NCBI RefSeq assembly: GCF_030813115.1
Contig: NZ_JAUSTY010000009.1
Span: forward strand, 113,440 to 177,439
Reading direction: 5' to 3'
From: Bacillus horti
GTDB lineage: Bacteria > Bacillota > Bacilli > Caldalkalibacillales > JCM-10596
Length of the DNA: 64,000 bases
Made by a program: the position numbers and the translations under genes. Below the pieces are notes generated by a model, which ran no database searches, had not been told where the DNA came from, and worked only from the letters and a program-made list of their open reading frames with translations. Positions 1 through 9,422 of the stretch are shown here, piece by piece; within the stretch, counting starts at the first letter, position 1; each line of letters starts with the position of its first letter.

Positions 1-857
1 ATTCTGGGAAGCTAAGATTTGGTGATGGTAGGCATGGAAGAGAACTACCTATAGCTAGTGAGGAGCAGCTAAAGGTTTCCTATAAGACAGTAAAAGGAAG
101 ACTGGGAAACGTAGCGGCACAACAGATTACTGAGCTGTTAAAACCGATTCCTTTTATTCAAGGAGTAATAAATCATGAGGCTGCTAGTGGTGGTAGTGAC
201 ACTGAGAGAATGGAACAAGCAGTAAGGAGAGCTCCGCAAAGGATAAGGCATGGGGATCGTGCTGTTACGGCAGAGGATTTCGAGCAGCTTGTAAAGGAGA
301 ATTTCCCCTCCATAACACAAGTAAAATGCCTCTCTAATTACAACGCAGATTTAGTAAAAGAACCTGGTTCTTTAACACTAGTTGTTTTACAGCAAGGTGG
401 CAAAATGGATCGGACGAGCTTTCCAGTCTATAAGAAGCAAATCGAACAGCTCCTCTTACAAAAAACAGCTAATGTCATCGCTTTTCCACAGCAAATTAAG
501 GTCATTGAGCCGGTGTATGTAGAGGTTTCTGTTTATCTTTCTTTAGTCATACATCCAGATGAGGATCAAATAATGATTGAGGAGCAAGTGGAACGACGAA
601 TACGCTCATTTCTGCATCCTGTTACAGGCTATCTCCAGCAGCAGGGCTGGGAAATTGGACAGTCTATTCATCCTTCTGTTTTCTACAGCTTGCTTTCTTC
701 CATTCGGGGAGTTGAATATATCGAAAGATGCACCTTAACGTTGGTAGGCGAGAAAAATGGAGAGAGAGTGGAAATAGATGAGCAACAGGCTGCAAAGCTA
801 CTTAATGGGATTATTTGTAACGGTGTTCACTCTATTCAGATTAGGGTTAAAGAATAA
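1..857 (+). CDS. Putative baseplate assembly protein (baseplate J family), 3' part
   Basis: The frame is open from the first bases of the window, so the 5' end lies outside; about 284 residues are visible. Before the first internal Met (position 210) the frame reads FGDGRHGRELP and YKTVKGRLGNVAAQQI, followed by RAPQRIRHGDRAVTAEDFE. This is the signature of the baseplate assembly proteins (TIGR02243 / gp6-like J family) found in phage baseplates and extracellular contractile injection systems. In those machines such proteins form the wedge ring around the spike. A second member of the family follows directly, the usual double arrangement in eCIS loci. The start and N-terminal half cannot be described. 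Family call firm; eCIS assignment inferred from neighbours. Confidence 0.85.
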   Translation, partial: SGKLRFGDGRHGRELPIASEEQLKVSYKTVKGRLGNVAAQQITELLKPIPFIQGVINHEAASGGSDTERMEQAVRRAPQRIRHGDRAVTAEDFEQLVKENFPSITQVKCLSNYNADLVKEPGSLTLVVLQQGGKMDRTSFPVYKKQIEQLLLQKTANVIAFPQQIKVIEPVYVEVSVYLSLVIHPDEDQIMIEEQVERRIRSFLHPVTGYLQQQGWEIGQSIHPSVFYSLLSSIRGVEYIERCTLTLVGEKNGERVEIDEQQAAKLLNGIICNGVHSIQIRVKE

Positions 858-912
858 GCCCATATGACCAAATGTAATATAGAACAAAACAAATGAAAGG
901 AGGGAATGATCT

Positions 913-3210
913 ATGCTGAAGCTCCCCCATTTAGATGATCGGATGTACACCCAAATAGTTGAGGAAGCTAGGAAACGAATTCCTACATTAACGGATGAAT
1001 GGACAGACCAGAATGCTCATGATCCTGGCATAACGTTAATGGAGCTGTTCTCATGGCTTATTGAAATGCAGCAATATCATCTTGATCAAATTACGAGTAA
1101 GCATGAGCGGAAGTACTTGAAGCTTATGGGAATGATACCTCAGCCTGCTCAGCCTGCTTCTGTTGACGTTTTTTTGAGTGGGGTAGATAGAAAGATATTC
1201 CTTCCTCAGGGCACAAAATTTGGAGCGAGAGATCAGATATTTGAAACGCTTGAAGAGCAATGGCTTTTACCTGTTGAGGTAGATAAAGTACTGGTTTGGT
1301 CAAAGGGAGAAGGTGTTGATTACTCGATTGCTAATGATCATGTGGGCTCTACTTATTTTGCGTTTGGGGACAAAGCGGAAAAAGGAAATCGCCTGTATCT
1401 TTCATTTCAAAGTGAATTACCTGTAAATGAGATTGTTCGACTATCCTTTTCACTCTATGAGAGCTACCCTGTTTCTATGATTAGAGGAAAGCACGATCCA
1501 GTAGCCATTCCCCCGGGTCGAATCTCGTTGTTTTATTATGGAAGAAATAATGACCATGGGACGGATTGGCTACCCGTAGTGGTTGAGCAAGATCAGACAA
1601 ATCACCTGTCCTATAGTGGTTCGATAGATGTAAAGCTTCCTACTCAAATGGTAAGCAGGACGGTACATCCAGCAGACGATAAAAAGCGTTACTGGCTGTA
1701 TGCTCAGGTAGATCAGTCAGGGTACGAGCTATCCCCTAGGATTGATAAGCTTGAGATCAATACGGTTCGGGCACAGCAAACGGAAACAGTGTGCCATTAC
1801 CAAAACTTCTCAAGTACTGGACAAGGGAATCAAGCTTTTCTTTTAAAGCATTATCTTCATACTTATGGAAAGCTTGATGTCCAAGTTTATGAGGAGCAGG
1901 GCTGGAGGGATTGGTGTTGTATCCAGTCAGCTTCTGAAGGAGCGGGTGAAGAAAATACTTATGAGCTACAGGAAGTCCCACACAACCTGAAGCAGCTTGT
2001 ATTCAGGGATGATCATCATAGAAGAGTACCTGAGCAGGGAAGAAATAATATTCGTGTACTAGCGTACGAGTCATCCAATTCCGAAGCTGTATGGTTAGGG
2101 AGAAGTAATGGTTTACCCTATCAACGGTTTGAGCTTCCAAGAAAAGGAGAGGGAACATACTTACAGAGGATTGAGATTCAGGTAGGATTCAAAGAGATAG
2201 AAACGAATGAATGGATCTGGCAGGACTGGATCAGAGTGGCAGACTTTGATCAATCCGGATTAAATGACCGTCATTATATCCTTGATCCTGAGGGGAAATT
2301 CATTCAGTTCGGTAATCATGAGCAGGGTCTTATCCCACCTAAGTCAGAGGAAAGAAATATTAGAATTACTTTTCTACAATTTGGTGGGGGTGAAAGAGGA
2401 AATATAAAGAGTGGCGTATTAGATCACATTATTGTTCCTACCCAGCAAGCTAAAGCTGTTAATGAACACAAAGGTAAGCCTCTGAAGATTGGGGGGAATC
2501 TTGAAGGGAGTCTTGGACAGGTTACAGCCATTAACTTTTATGATGCTAGAGGAGGTCAAGAAGCTGAAAGCATTGAAGCTGCTAAAAAAAGGCTACTTAA
2601 CCGTCTGCGTCAGCCTACACGTACAGTGACGAATTCAGATATTGAAGCCCTCGCAAAACGTACACCTGGTGTACGAGTAGCAAGGGTAAAGGCCATTCCG
2701 CTCTATGTGAAGGGGCTACAGAATTATCCTCAGGAGAAGGTAGCTGGACAGGTTACTATTGTGGCAGTACCTTTCAGTGAACAGGAGCTTCCTGTTCCTA
2801 GCACAGGTTTCTTACAGACAATAAAGCAGCATTTAGAGCCTTTTCGTCTACTGACGACCCAGCTTCATGTTATTTCTCCTGAATATATAAAAGTCTCTGT
2901 TTATGCTGTACTTGTTGTTGATCCAGAGGTAAAGGATACGGGGAGAGTAATGGACACCTTACATACGCTCCTAAACCCTTATGATCACTTTGGGGAAGAG
3001 GGTTGGGATTTTGGTAAAGCGGTGACAAAAGCAGAAATGATTAGTCATATAAGTAAGGTTTCAGGTGTTGTCTATGTTCAGGATATATGGCTTAACGGAG
3101 AAGGAGGAGGCACCGTGAAGAATAGTAATGGAGATATTGTCATCCCCCCGCATGCTCTTGTTTACTCCGGTCAGCATGACATTACTCTGATTGGTCGCCA
3201 GGAACTCTAG
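913..3210 (+). CDS. Putative baseplate assembly protein, second copy (gp6/J-like)
   Basis: 765 residues, starting at an ATG about 8 nt after AAAGGAGGG. The N-terminus (RIPTLTDEWTDQNAHDPGI, then MELFSWLIEMQQYHLDQI) is the characteristic opening of TIGR02243 baseplate proteins. The C-terminal 250 residues hold the J-type segment (RQPTRTVTNSDIEALAKRTP, then GVRVARVKAIP). In contractile machines these proteins bridge the wedges and help trigger sheath contraction. It lies 55 bp after the first J-like gene and 77 bp before the tail-I-like gene, so one operon is likely. The middle (about 200-450) is divergent and probably decorates the outside of the baseplate. No frameshift or truncation was seen. 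Confidence 0.85.
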   Translation: MLKLPHLDDRMYTQIVEEARKRIPTLTDEWTDQNAHDPGITLMELFSWLIEMQQYHLDQITSKHERKYLKLMGMIPQPAQPASVDVFLSGVDRKIFLPQGTKFGARDQIFETLEEQWLLPVEVDKVLVWSKGEGVDYSIANDHVGSTYFAFGDKAEKGNRLYLSFQSELPVNEIVRLSFSLYESYPVSMIRGKHDPVAIPPGRISLFYYGRNNDHGTDWLPVVVEQDQTNHLSYSGSIDVKLPTQMVSRTVHPADDKKRYWLYAQVDQSGYELSPRIDKLEINTVRAQQTETVCHYQNFSSTGQGNQAFLLKHYLHTYGKLDVQVYEEQGWRDWCCIQSASEGAGEENTYELQEVPHNLKQLVFRDDHHRRVPEQGRNNIRVLAYESSNSEAVWLGRSNGLPYQRFELPRKGEGTYLQRIEIQVGFKEIETNEWIWQDWIRVADFDQSGLNDRHYILDPEGKFIQFGNHEQGLIPPKSEERNIRITFLQFGGGERGNIKSGVLDHIIVPTQQAKAVNEHKGKPLKIGGNLEGSLGQVTAINFYDARGGQEAESIEAAKKRLLNRLRQPTRTVTNSDIEALAKRTPGVRVARVKAIPLYVKGLQNYPQEKVAGQVTIVAVPFSEQELPVPSTGFLQTIKQHLEPFRLLTTQLHVISPEYIKVSVYAVLVVDPEVKDTGRVMDTLHTLLNPYDHFGEEGWDFGKAVTKAEMISHISKVSGVVYVQDIWLNGEGGGTVKNSNGDIVIPPHALVYSGQHDITLIGRQEL

Positions 3211-3287
3211 GTATATAAAATTAACACGTCGAGTAAATAAACGAAAGACAAAGCATATAGTGACTAACTATGTAAGGAGGAGTGAGA

Positions 3288-5387
3288 ATGGAGCAACGAT
3301 TTTTTTCCTACAATAAAGGCTCTGATTGGAAAAATGGAAAAGCGTATAACGTAATGATCCACGGGAATGAACTAAGTGTTGAGCAGCAGGAAAAATACAG
3401 TACTGCTCTTATTCTACGCTTTGCCTTAACAGAAGTAAGAGGAAGGGTAACAGATTTTTCCTTGGGGGAAAGACATCAAATTCACCTACTAGATGAGGAA
3501 TGGAACATTTGGAGCTACGATTGGCAAAATCATTATCAAGAAATACTGTTTCAGGCTAAGGATTACGAGCATTCGCCGTACACGATGATTGATTCTGTAC
3601 AATCGGTTCTTTTTCTTGCAGATCCTCTTCTAGAAGATAAGCTATCCGCTTACTCAACAATAAATGGTCAAAAAATATGGGCCATCTCACAATGGAATCA
3701 AAGAAAGCTGTACCCACTAGCTATTCATTCTGATCATCAAAAAGGCCTTTATGTTCTAGTAGCAAAGGATATGGTTCAACAGGATGGGAAGTTGATTTGT
3801 CCTTCTGGTACAAGGCTTAGTGTACTGCACATTGAGTCTACCGGCAGGATTCTAAAAGAGTATGGGCTTGAAGGGTTATTTATAAACGCTGCTTTCCCTC
3901 TCACTGATCCTACTAAGCAATTTTCCTTAGCGGCTTCGCCAGAAGGGATTATTCTTCTGTATCATCGTTCAACAGGTATTCTCTATAGGATATCTAACGA
4001 GAAAGAGATGCAACAGATAACAAGCTTAGAGCAAGGCGCTTTGCTATCAAGTATAGCGGTGGATGGAGAGCAAACGATTTTTATGGGAGGAACTCAGGCC
4101 ACACCTACTCACAGCGAGGAGGAGCGCTTTATACTTAAACTTCATTCCTCAGGAGAGCGTCAGGATCATGTAGCTGCGTTTCGTGGCAGCGCCTCGAAAA
4201 TGAGGATGGATTCAAATCAGCGACTTTATGTTCTTAATAAGAATACTAATGAACTACATGTACTAGAGCGAAGGAAAAGAACGAACTTTTCTTCTGCTAC
4301 GAGTGGTCTAAAGGGGATATTTTTGACAACTGCTTTCGACAGCACAGAGGACGGCCTAGAATGGCATAAGGTTCAACTGGAGGCCCATATTCCGGATGAA
4401 ACACAGATAAGAATTTCTTATTTTGCCTCAGATCGGAAGGATCATTGGCTTCTAGGTCATTACCGTTCTCTTGATGAATGGATTTTAAGTGATACTGACC
4501 CGATTCAGGTTAAATGTAAGGAGCTTGAAGGTCTGTGGCAGGGTACTCTTATTAGTCCTAGAGATGCTCTACTATTTAAAGCAAAGGGCAGGTATCTATG
4601 GGTAAAAATAGAGTTTATAGGTAGTGAGTTTAAAACGCCTGTTTTAAATAGATTAAGAGTTTATTTTCCGAGGCAAACCTACCTACCCTATTTACCTGCC
4701 GTATATCAAGAGGAGGATACAGGTCAGGATTTTTTAGCCCGTTATCTAGCTTTGTTTCATACCTTATTTACTGAGGTTGAGGAAGAAATTAATCAGCTCC
4801 CAACCTATCTAGATGCTGATGTAGTAACGGGTCCTTTTTTAAGCTGGCTGTCTACGTGGCTGGGCATTTCATCTACCGATCGCTGGTCCGAGCAACAGCT
4901 TAGAAGCCTAATAAAGCTGGCTCCAGAGCTGTATCCCTTAAGAGGAACCAAATTTGCTATGCAAAAAATGATTGAGCTTTTTACAGGTAAACCACCCATT
5001 ATTGTTGAGTATCATCAGTATAAAGAAATGCGAAAGGATCAGCAACTGGGACAGATCATAGATCGTTTATATGGCTCTAATCCGTATACCTTTACCGTGT
5101 TAATTGAACAAAACTTAATTAAGACGGAGAGGGAACGGTTCATTGTAGAAAGGATTATAGAGGAGGAGAAACCAGCATTTACAGAAGGAAAGCTAGTACT
5201 GCTAGAAGAAAACATTTACTTGGATATGCACTCATATATAGGGATGAATACAATACTAACAGAGCCTTCTTTACTTATTCTCGACCAACAAGCTGCAATG
5301 CCACACCAGACGTTATTAATTGATCAGGATCTGGCCAATCGTCTAGATACGCATACTAGATTAGGCTTAGATTCTGAATTGGAGTAG
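3288..5387 (+). CDS. Tail protein I-like baseplate wedge protein with N-terminal propeller-like region
   Basis: 699 residues. An in-frame GTG at 3282 sits only 1 nt after the GGAGG, so the ATG at 3288 (7 nt spacing) is preferred. Residues 1 to about 330 look like repeated beta blades (short repeats such as YVLVAKD and LYVLNKNTNELHVL), suggesting a beta-propeller. Residues from about 460 match the phage tail protein I domain (TIGR02242): YLPYLPAVYQEED, then LSWLSTWLGI and LYPLRGTKFAMQKMIELFTG. In eCIS and phage tails this protein is a wedge component next to the J proteins. A propeller fused in front is common in Gram-positive and actinobacterial eCIS loci. Structural role inferred from the family; the fold of the N-terminus is a guess from composition. 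Confidence 0.8.
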   Translation: MEQRFFSYNKGSDWKNGKAYNVMIHGNELSVEQQEKYSTALILRFALTEVRGRVTDFSLGERHQIHLLDEEWNIWSYDWQNHYQEILFQAKDYEHSPYTMIDSVQSVLFLADPLLEDKLSAYSTINGQKIWAISQWNQRKLYPLAIHSDHQKGLYVLVAKDMVQQDGKLICPSGTRLSVLHIESTGRILKEYGLEGLFINAAFPLTDPTKQFSLAASPEGIILLYHRSTGILYRISNEKEMQQITSLEQGALLSSIAVDGEQTIFMGGTQATPTHSEEERFILKLHSSGERQDHVAAFRGSASKMRMDSNQRLYVLNKNTNELHVLERRKRTNFSSATSGLKGIFLTTAFDSTEDGLEWHKVQLEAHIPDETQIRISYFASDRKDHWLLGHYRSLDEWILSDTDPIQVKCKELEGLWQGTLISPRDALLFKAKGRYLWVKIEFIGSEFKTPVLNRLRVYFPRQTYLPYLPAVYQEEDTGQDFLARYLALFHTLFTEVEEEINQLPTYLDADVVTGPFLSWLSTWLGISSTDRWSEQQLRSLIKLAPELYPLRGTKFAMQKMIELFTGKPPIIVEYHQYKEMRKDQQLGQIIDRLYGSNPYTFTVLIEQNLIKTERERFIVERIIEEEKPAFTEGKLVLLEENIYLDMHSYIGMNTILTEPSLLILDQQAAMPHQTLLIDQDLANRLDTHTRLGLDSELE

Positions 5388-5441
5388 CTTTTATGGTTTC
5401 TATGATTTGCGATTTATAACCAATAGAAGGGGGAGATTTAG

Positions 5442-7133
5442 ATGAATGTAACGCGTTACTACCCGTTTGAAAGAAATCGATATTTTTATGGAAAGCTGCT
5501 CACGGTAAGAGATTTTGAGTCAGAGCAAAAATATTTTAACAATAAAAGAAGGATGATCAATCGTCTTCTTCATGGAACAGGAATTGTATCAGGGCTTCAT
5601 GTAGTAGCGGTCGATGATAAGTCCGTAACTATTGAAATGGGATTTGCATTAGATCAGCATGGAAGGGAAATTATCATTCCTTCACCTGTGACACAAAAGC
5701 TATCTACAATCGAGGGTTTTTCAAATAATGAATACGCCAAAAATGTTTATCTGTGTGTTGCGTACGAGGAAAAAGGTAAGGAACCTGTCCATTCTGTTGC
5801 TAGCTCCTCTAGTAGAACAGAAGAGGTGAGTGAATATAATAGATTCCTAGAATCCTATAAACTATTTATTCAAGAAACTCCCCCTGAGCCTAGTTCCTTT
5901 GAGCTTAGCTCTTTAATAAAGAGCACCAGTACGATTTATCAGGATGAGGAGGTAAGGATTTTACAAACTACACCTCGTTATATCTATGCTGATGAGGAAT
6001 TTGAAGTTGTGTTAAAAGTGGAAAAGACCATGCAATCTCCTACATTGCAACTTAAGCTAGAGCTAGACGAGGAGTTATTTGAACTAGTTGGTGAGAAGCA
6101 GGAAAAGAACATTCAGTTCTTAGAGCCGCAGGGTCAAAAACAGACGGAATATACGATTGTTTTTCAGCTAAGAGCTAAAGCAGGTATTTCAGAAGAACAA
6201 TCTTTGTTCTTACGCTACACACCGAGCTCTACCATTACTAAGGGTGATCAGCAATTTTCCCTATCCTCTGGAGCTATGAATGTGTTAAGCATAACTGACA
6301 CTAGCATTAGGAACCGTGTACTAAAGGATTATTTTTCTAGAACGCTGGATCAATCCTTACATAGTCAAGGGGAATCATGTGTCTATTTAGCCAAAATAGA
6401 CCTTCTACAAATGGGTTCAACGTATATGATTGAAAAAGTTACAGAGGCTCCTTTCCAAGAATATGTACATAATCCCTCTTTTCTTAACCAGCTTGATTCA
6501 TTCTTATCTAATGGCAAAGATAAGCCTCAAGCTTCAAAAAAAGCAACAGAATCAGGAGCTTACCCTGTACTAGAGCAGGGCTTTAGCGTGACAACTAAAG
6601 TCGAGCAGGTTAGAGAAGGAAAGGCCCCATATCTAGAGGCCAAATATGTACAAAGCCAGCAAGAGCTACAGCTTCATGTAGGTTTTCCTCATCACGTTCA
6701 GTTACAGGATGAGGTACGTACAGGGGTTGTTGAAATGAAAGTGGGTCAAAGAGGCGGGTTTCTAAAAGCAAAGGGGATCTATTCGGAAGAGATTGAGCAT
6801 GGGTTAGGTACCCACACACCTTTATTAATCGTTACCGCTATCGAAGAGATCTCACGTAATGTTGTTGGTCAGGAGCAAAGGGTATTTTTTGGAGATACGG
6901 ACGTTTTTAAAGATAGTGAATATGAATCAGAGGGATCGAACCTGGCGATAGGTACAATGCTTTATGTGGAAAAAGGCACATTTAGACTGGGAATTAAACA
7001 AAAAGGCTCTGTGACAGCTTCAAAGATTAAAATTCGGTGGTGGGCTATCAAAAAAACGGCAGAGACTGCCGTTCAGGTTCATCAAAAACCATTGCTTGAA
7101 AGTGAAATTGCTGCATCACACCAAGAGGAATAA
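5442..7133 (+). CDS. Conserved eCIS-associated protein (unknown function)
   Basis: 563 residues, with a good RBS (AAGGGGGAG) 7 nt before the ATG. The N-terminal 90 residues (YYPFERNRYFYGKLLTVRDF, then NRLLHGTGIVSGLHV) are a conserved block that I recognise from proteins encoded next to baseplate genes in eCIS loci of Gram-positive bacteria; no biochemical role is known to me. The middle (about 165-270) looks like an Ig-like or beta-sandwich domain, and the C-terminus is beta-rich. It is the last gene of the plus-strand baseplate operon. It may be an accessory baseplate or fibre-connector protein; this is inference from position and conservation. Confidence 0.6.
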   Translation: MNVTRYYPFERNRYFYGKLLTVRDFESEQKYFNNKRRMINRLLHGTGIVSGLHVVAVDDKSVTIEMGFALDQHGREIIIPSPVTQKLSTIEGFSNNEYAKNVYLCVAYEEKGKEPVHSVASSSSRTEEVSEYNRFLESYKLFIQETPPEPSSFELSSLIKSTSTIYQDEEVRILQTTPRYIYADEEFEVVLKVEKTMQSPTLQLKLELDEELFELVGEKQEKNIQFLEPQGQKQTEYTIVFQLRAKAGISEEQSLFLRYTPSSTITKGDQQFSLSSGAMNVLSITDTSIRNRVLKDYFSRTLDQSLHSQGESCVYLAKIDLLQMGSTYMIEKVTEAPFQEYVHNPSFLNQLDSFLSNGKDKPQASKKATESGAYPVLEQGFSVTTKVEQVREGKAPYLEAKYVQSQQELQLHVGFPHHVQLQDEVRTGVVEMKVGQRGGFLKAKGIYSEEIEHGLGTHTPLLIVTAIEEISRNVVGQEQRVFFGDTDVFKDSEYESEGSNLAIGTMLYVEKGTFRLGIKQKGSVTASKIKIRWWAIKKTAETAVQVHQKPLLESEIAASHQEE

Positions 7134-7151
7134 AAGCTCAGGTAAAGGGCA

Positions 7152-7182
7152 AGTGCCTGCTTGTAGGTATCGGTCAGGCACT
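7152..7182. terminator. Hairpin between convergent operons
   Basis: AGTGCCTG (7152-7159) pairs with CAGGCACT (7175-7182) around a 15-nt loop. It sits between the end of the baseplate operon and the end of the MORN-repeat gene, the expected place for a shared terminator. There is no good T-run on either side, so efficiency is doubtful. Confidence 0.45.
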
Positions 7183-7206
7183 CTAGGTACGTAACATAAA
7201 AGTGTG

Positions 7207-8820
7207 TTAGTTTAGAGATTTTACTTGTACATGTGAAAAAGCCCCTTCTTGTTCCGTAGTTTGGGTGAATAGGAAAAGAGTATTGTCTAGGGTATAAGTT
7301 AATAGAATTGCTCCGCTAGGAAGCTGGAAGCTGCTTTTTCTATCGGAAACAGATTTTTCGTTTACCTCTGCTTGCTCAAGCTCATCCAATTGAGTAGCCA
7401 GCTGCTGCAAGAGTTCACGATTCCAGCTTTGAACGGCAGTGACTTTTGTTGCATGTACTAGCTCTGTATCTCTGTCTACTGTAAAGGCTAGCTGATATGA
7501 ATCATAGATGAGCTCAAACTTTAGCATGTCATTCATATCTGTTATAGGCTCAGAGCTTGTATCAAGCTGAGGGTCAGAATTAGTCTCAGCTTCAGGCTGA
7601 GGTTCTGTGTCAGGATAAGCTACCGCTGTCTCAGAGCTTCCTATGAGATTAGGCAAAGTAGAAGGCGAAGCAGATTCAGTTAGGTTTATTACTTGAGAGG
7701 GTTCACCTAGTATGTCTATCACTTGAGCGTGAGAAAGATCTATGTACTGCTGTAGGCTGATCTGTCCTTGGTCAAAAAATCCTTTGTATAGAATGAGACC
7801 GTCTTTATTATATAAGGTACCTAGACCATGAAAGTGATCCTGCTGAAAAAAGCCTTCATAGGCAATCGTTCCTGCGGGATCAAAAAATGTGCCTGTCCCT
7901 GTGTATTGGCCGTTTGAAAATTGTCCTTGATAACGTAGCTCACCAGTGTCCCAAAAATGGTTTCCTTCACCATGATATAGACTGTTTTTAAAGATTCCTT
8001 CATATTGAGTGAAGCCATTGCTGTCATAGAGAACACCAGGACCAGAATATTGACCTTGGTGAAAGGAGCCTTCATAAAGTAGGTTTCCACTCGTTGTATA
8101 AAGCTCGCCTGATCCCTGGAAGACACCGTTTAGGAATTCGCCAATATATTCTATTGCCTGATTAGGATGATAGGATGTACCTTGCCCAGAGTATTGTCCA
8201 AAGGCTACCTCACCTTTATAAATCATGGTCCCTTCAGCAAAGAATGAGCCCGAGCCAGAAGGCTGATCATGCTCAAAATGACCGCTATAGACGAGGTATC
8301 CTTGCTCATTAAATACTTTTCCTTGGCCATGCCGATTATTCTGTGAAAATTCACCGTCATAAATCAATGAACCAGATTCTGCGTAGAGCTTACCTGTACC
8401 TTCCTTCACACCTTGAGAGAAAGCACCCTCGTAAAGAAGTACACCTTGACGATATAATCGTCCGTGTCCGTCAAATAAACCATCACGCATTTCGCCTTCA
8501 TATGTAAGCTCTTGGTCTAGATTGTAATATTGTACTTGCCCAGTAGCTGTAACTGTTTTTCCTGGGAGTTCTCGAACAATCTGCACCCCTGATCTCCAAT
8601 CTAGAAAGGAAGGGGGGTTAATGATTAAATAGACAGCAAGTAGGAGGACACCTAATGCAAGAATTCCTAAAAGCTTTTTAGAAACGTAATATCTTCCCAC
8701 GGAAACGTATTGCTGTAAGGATGGCTCTCTTTTTTGTGAAATAAGCCTGCGTGCCCTTCTGATTCCCTTACGCCAAAGGCGTTTCGGTAAAGTGTTAAAA
8801 AGATGTCGTGGCTTTATCAT
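7207..8820 (-). CDS. Membrane-anchored MORN-repeat protein
   Basis: 537 residues from the ATG at 8820, which has AAGGAGAG 7 nt upstream. An in-frame ATG at 8874 would overlap the upstream gene and has no clear RBS. A basic N-terminus (about 1-48) precedes one membrane segment (about 50-68, LLGILALGVLLLAVYLII). Then come 10-11 MORN units of the form YEGxFxxGxxxGxGxxY over about residues 85-345. A Pro/Glu/Ser-rich linker follows, and a C-terminal domain (about 430-537) of unknown type. MORN repeats usually mediate membrane or protein contacts. It starts 17 nt after the DUF4280 spike gene and is probably co-transcribed. It could be a membrane dock, a cargo or an immunity-like partner of the injection machine; none of these is shown. 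Confidence 0.75.
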   Translation of the reverse strand: MIKPRHLFNTLPKRLWRKGIRRARRLISQKREPSLQQYVSVGRYYVSKKLLGILALGVLLLAVYLIINPPSFLDWRSGVQIVRELPGKTVTATGQVQYYNLDQELTYEGEMRDGLFDGHGRLYRQGVLLYEGAFSQGVKEGTGKLYAESGSLIYDGEFSQNNRHGQGKVFNEQGYLVYSGHFEHDQPSGSGSFFAEGTMIYKGEVAFGQYSGQGTSYHPNQAIEYIGEFLNGVFQGSGELYTTSGNLLYEGSFHQGQYSGPGVLYDSNGFTQYEGIFKNSLYHGEGNHFWDTGELRYQGQFSNGQYTGTGTFFDPAGTIAYEGFFQQDHFHGLGTLYNKDGLILYKGFFDQGQISLQQYIDLSHAQVIDILGEPSQVINLTESASPSTLPNLIGSSETAVAYPDTEPQPEAETNSDPQLDTSSEPITDMNDMLKFELIYDSYQLAFTVDRDTELVHATKVTAVQSWNRELLQQLATQLDELEQAEVNEKSVSDRKSSFQLPSGAILLTYTLDNTLFLFTQTTEQEGAFSHVQVKSLN

Positions 8821-8836
8821 CGGATCTCTCTCCTTG

Positions 8837-9223
8837 CTATGGAACCTGAATCGTTGTCTGACCAGGATTGACAAATTCTATCATCCCACCCCAGTTGCAT
8901 ACGCACTTTGACGTATGATTTAGGGCAGGCATATTCGCTATAAGAACGGTAGCTGATCCGGGAAACCAAGGTGCTGCTGTAACAGGCACACAGGGCATAG
9001 GAGTTAACGTACCGAATTTGGCAGCTGTGGCAGCGGCTACGGTAGGATTAGCCATAGAGCTACACGTACCAAAAGGTAGGATGTTCACACCGGGCTTATG
9101 ATCCATAATGTTGGCTAGCGGCGTTGCTGTGACAGTAGTGTTTGTAGGTAAAACCATTAGAGTGCTCGGAGCGGCTCCAAAGCTACACTTCATTGTGGCT
9201 CCGCCACAAACGATGTTTCCCAT
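8837..9223 (-). CDS. DUF4280 (PAAR-like) spike-tip protein
   Basis: 128 residues. The start ATG at 9223 has a strong AAAGGAGG 7 nt upstream. The sequence opens with MGNIVCGGATMKCSFG and continues with a metal-ligand-like pattern of Cys and His residues (CGGATMKC, FGTCSSM, MPCVP, LNHTSKCVC), which is typical of DUF4280. That family is related to PAAR proteins, which cap the membrane-piercing spike of type VI and extracellular contractile systems and can carry effectors. No effector extension is present, so it would act as a bare tip. It is divergent from the receptor at 9423 and convergent with the baseplate operon. Family confident; role inferred from the family and the adjacent baseplate genes. 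Confidence 0.85.
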   Translation of the reverse strand: MGNIVCGGATMKCSFGAAPSTLMVLPTNTTVTATPLANIMDHKPGVNILPFGTCSSMANPTVAAATAAKFGTLTPMPCVPVTAAPWFPGSATVLIANMPALNHTSKCVCNWGGMIEFVNPGQTTIQVP

Positions 9224-9343
9224 ATATGAGACCTCCTTTGGGAAGAATACGGTTGGCGATGAAATCTATAATAGCTAAAGGCATAAATTAGCATTCCTTA
9301 TAGAATGTACTATCTCGATTATACTATAATTAATGTCAGAACG

Positions 9344-9372
9344 TTTACATAATTTAATTCATTTCTTATAAA
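9344..9372 (+). promoter_or_regulatory. Sigma-A-type promoter for the receptor at 9423
   Basis: TTTACA (9344-9349) and TATAAA (9367-9372) are separated by exactly 17 nt, about 50 bp before the start codon. A second TATAAT lies at 9325-9330, and ATTATA at 9318-9323 could serve as a minus-strand -10 for the DUF4280 gene, so the intergenic region may hold divergent promoters. Confidence 0.55.
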
Positions 9373-9422
9373 GCTTTTCTTAGCATCAGGCAGACAAATC
9401 TGTGTTGAATTGAGGGACGAAT

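Noticed and set aside
7821..8126. 101-codon frame inside the MORN gene
   Set aside because: It reflects the periodic codon use of the MORN repeats in another frame and has no RBS.
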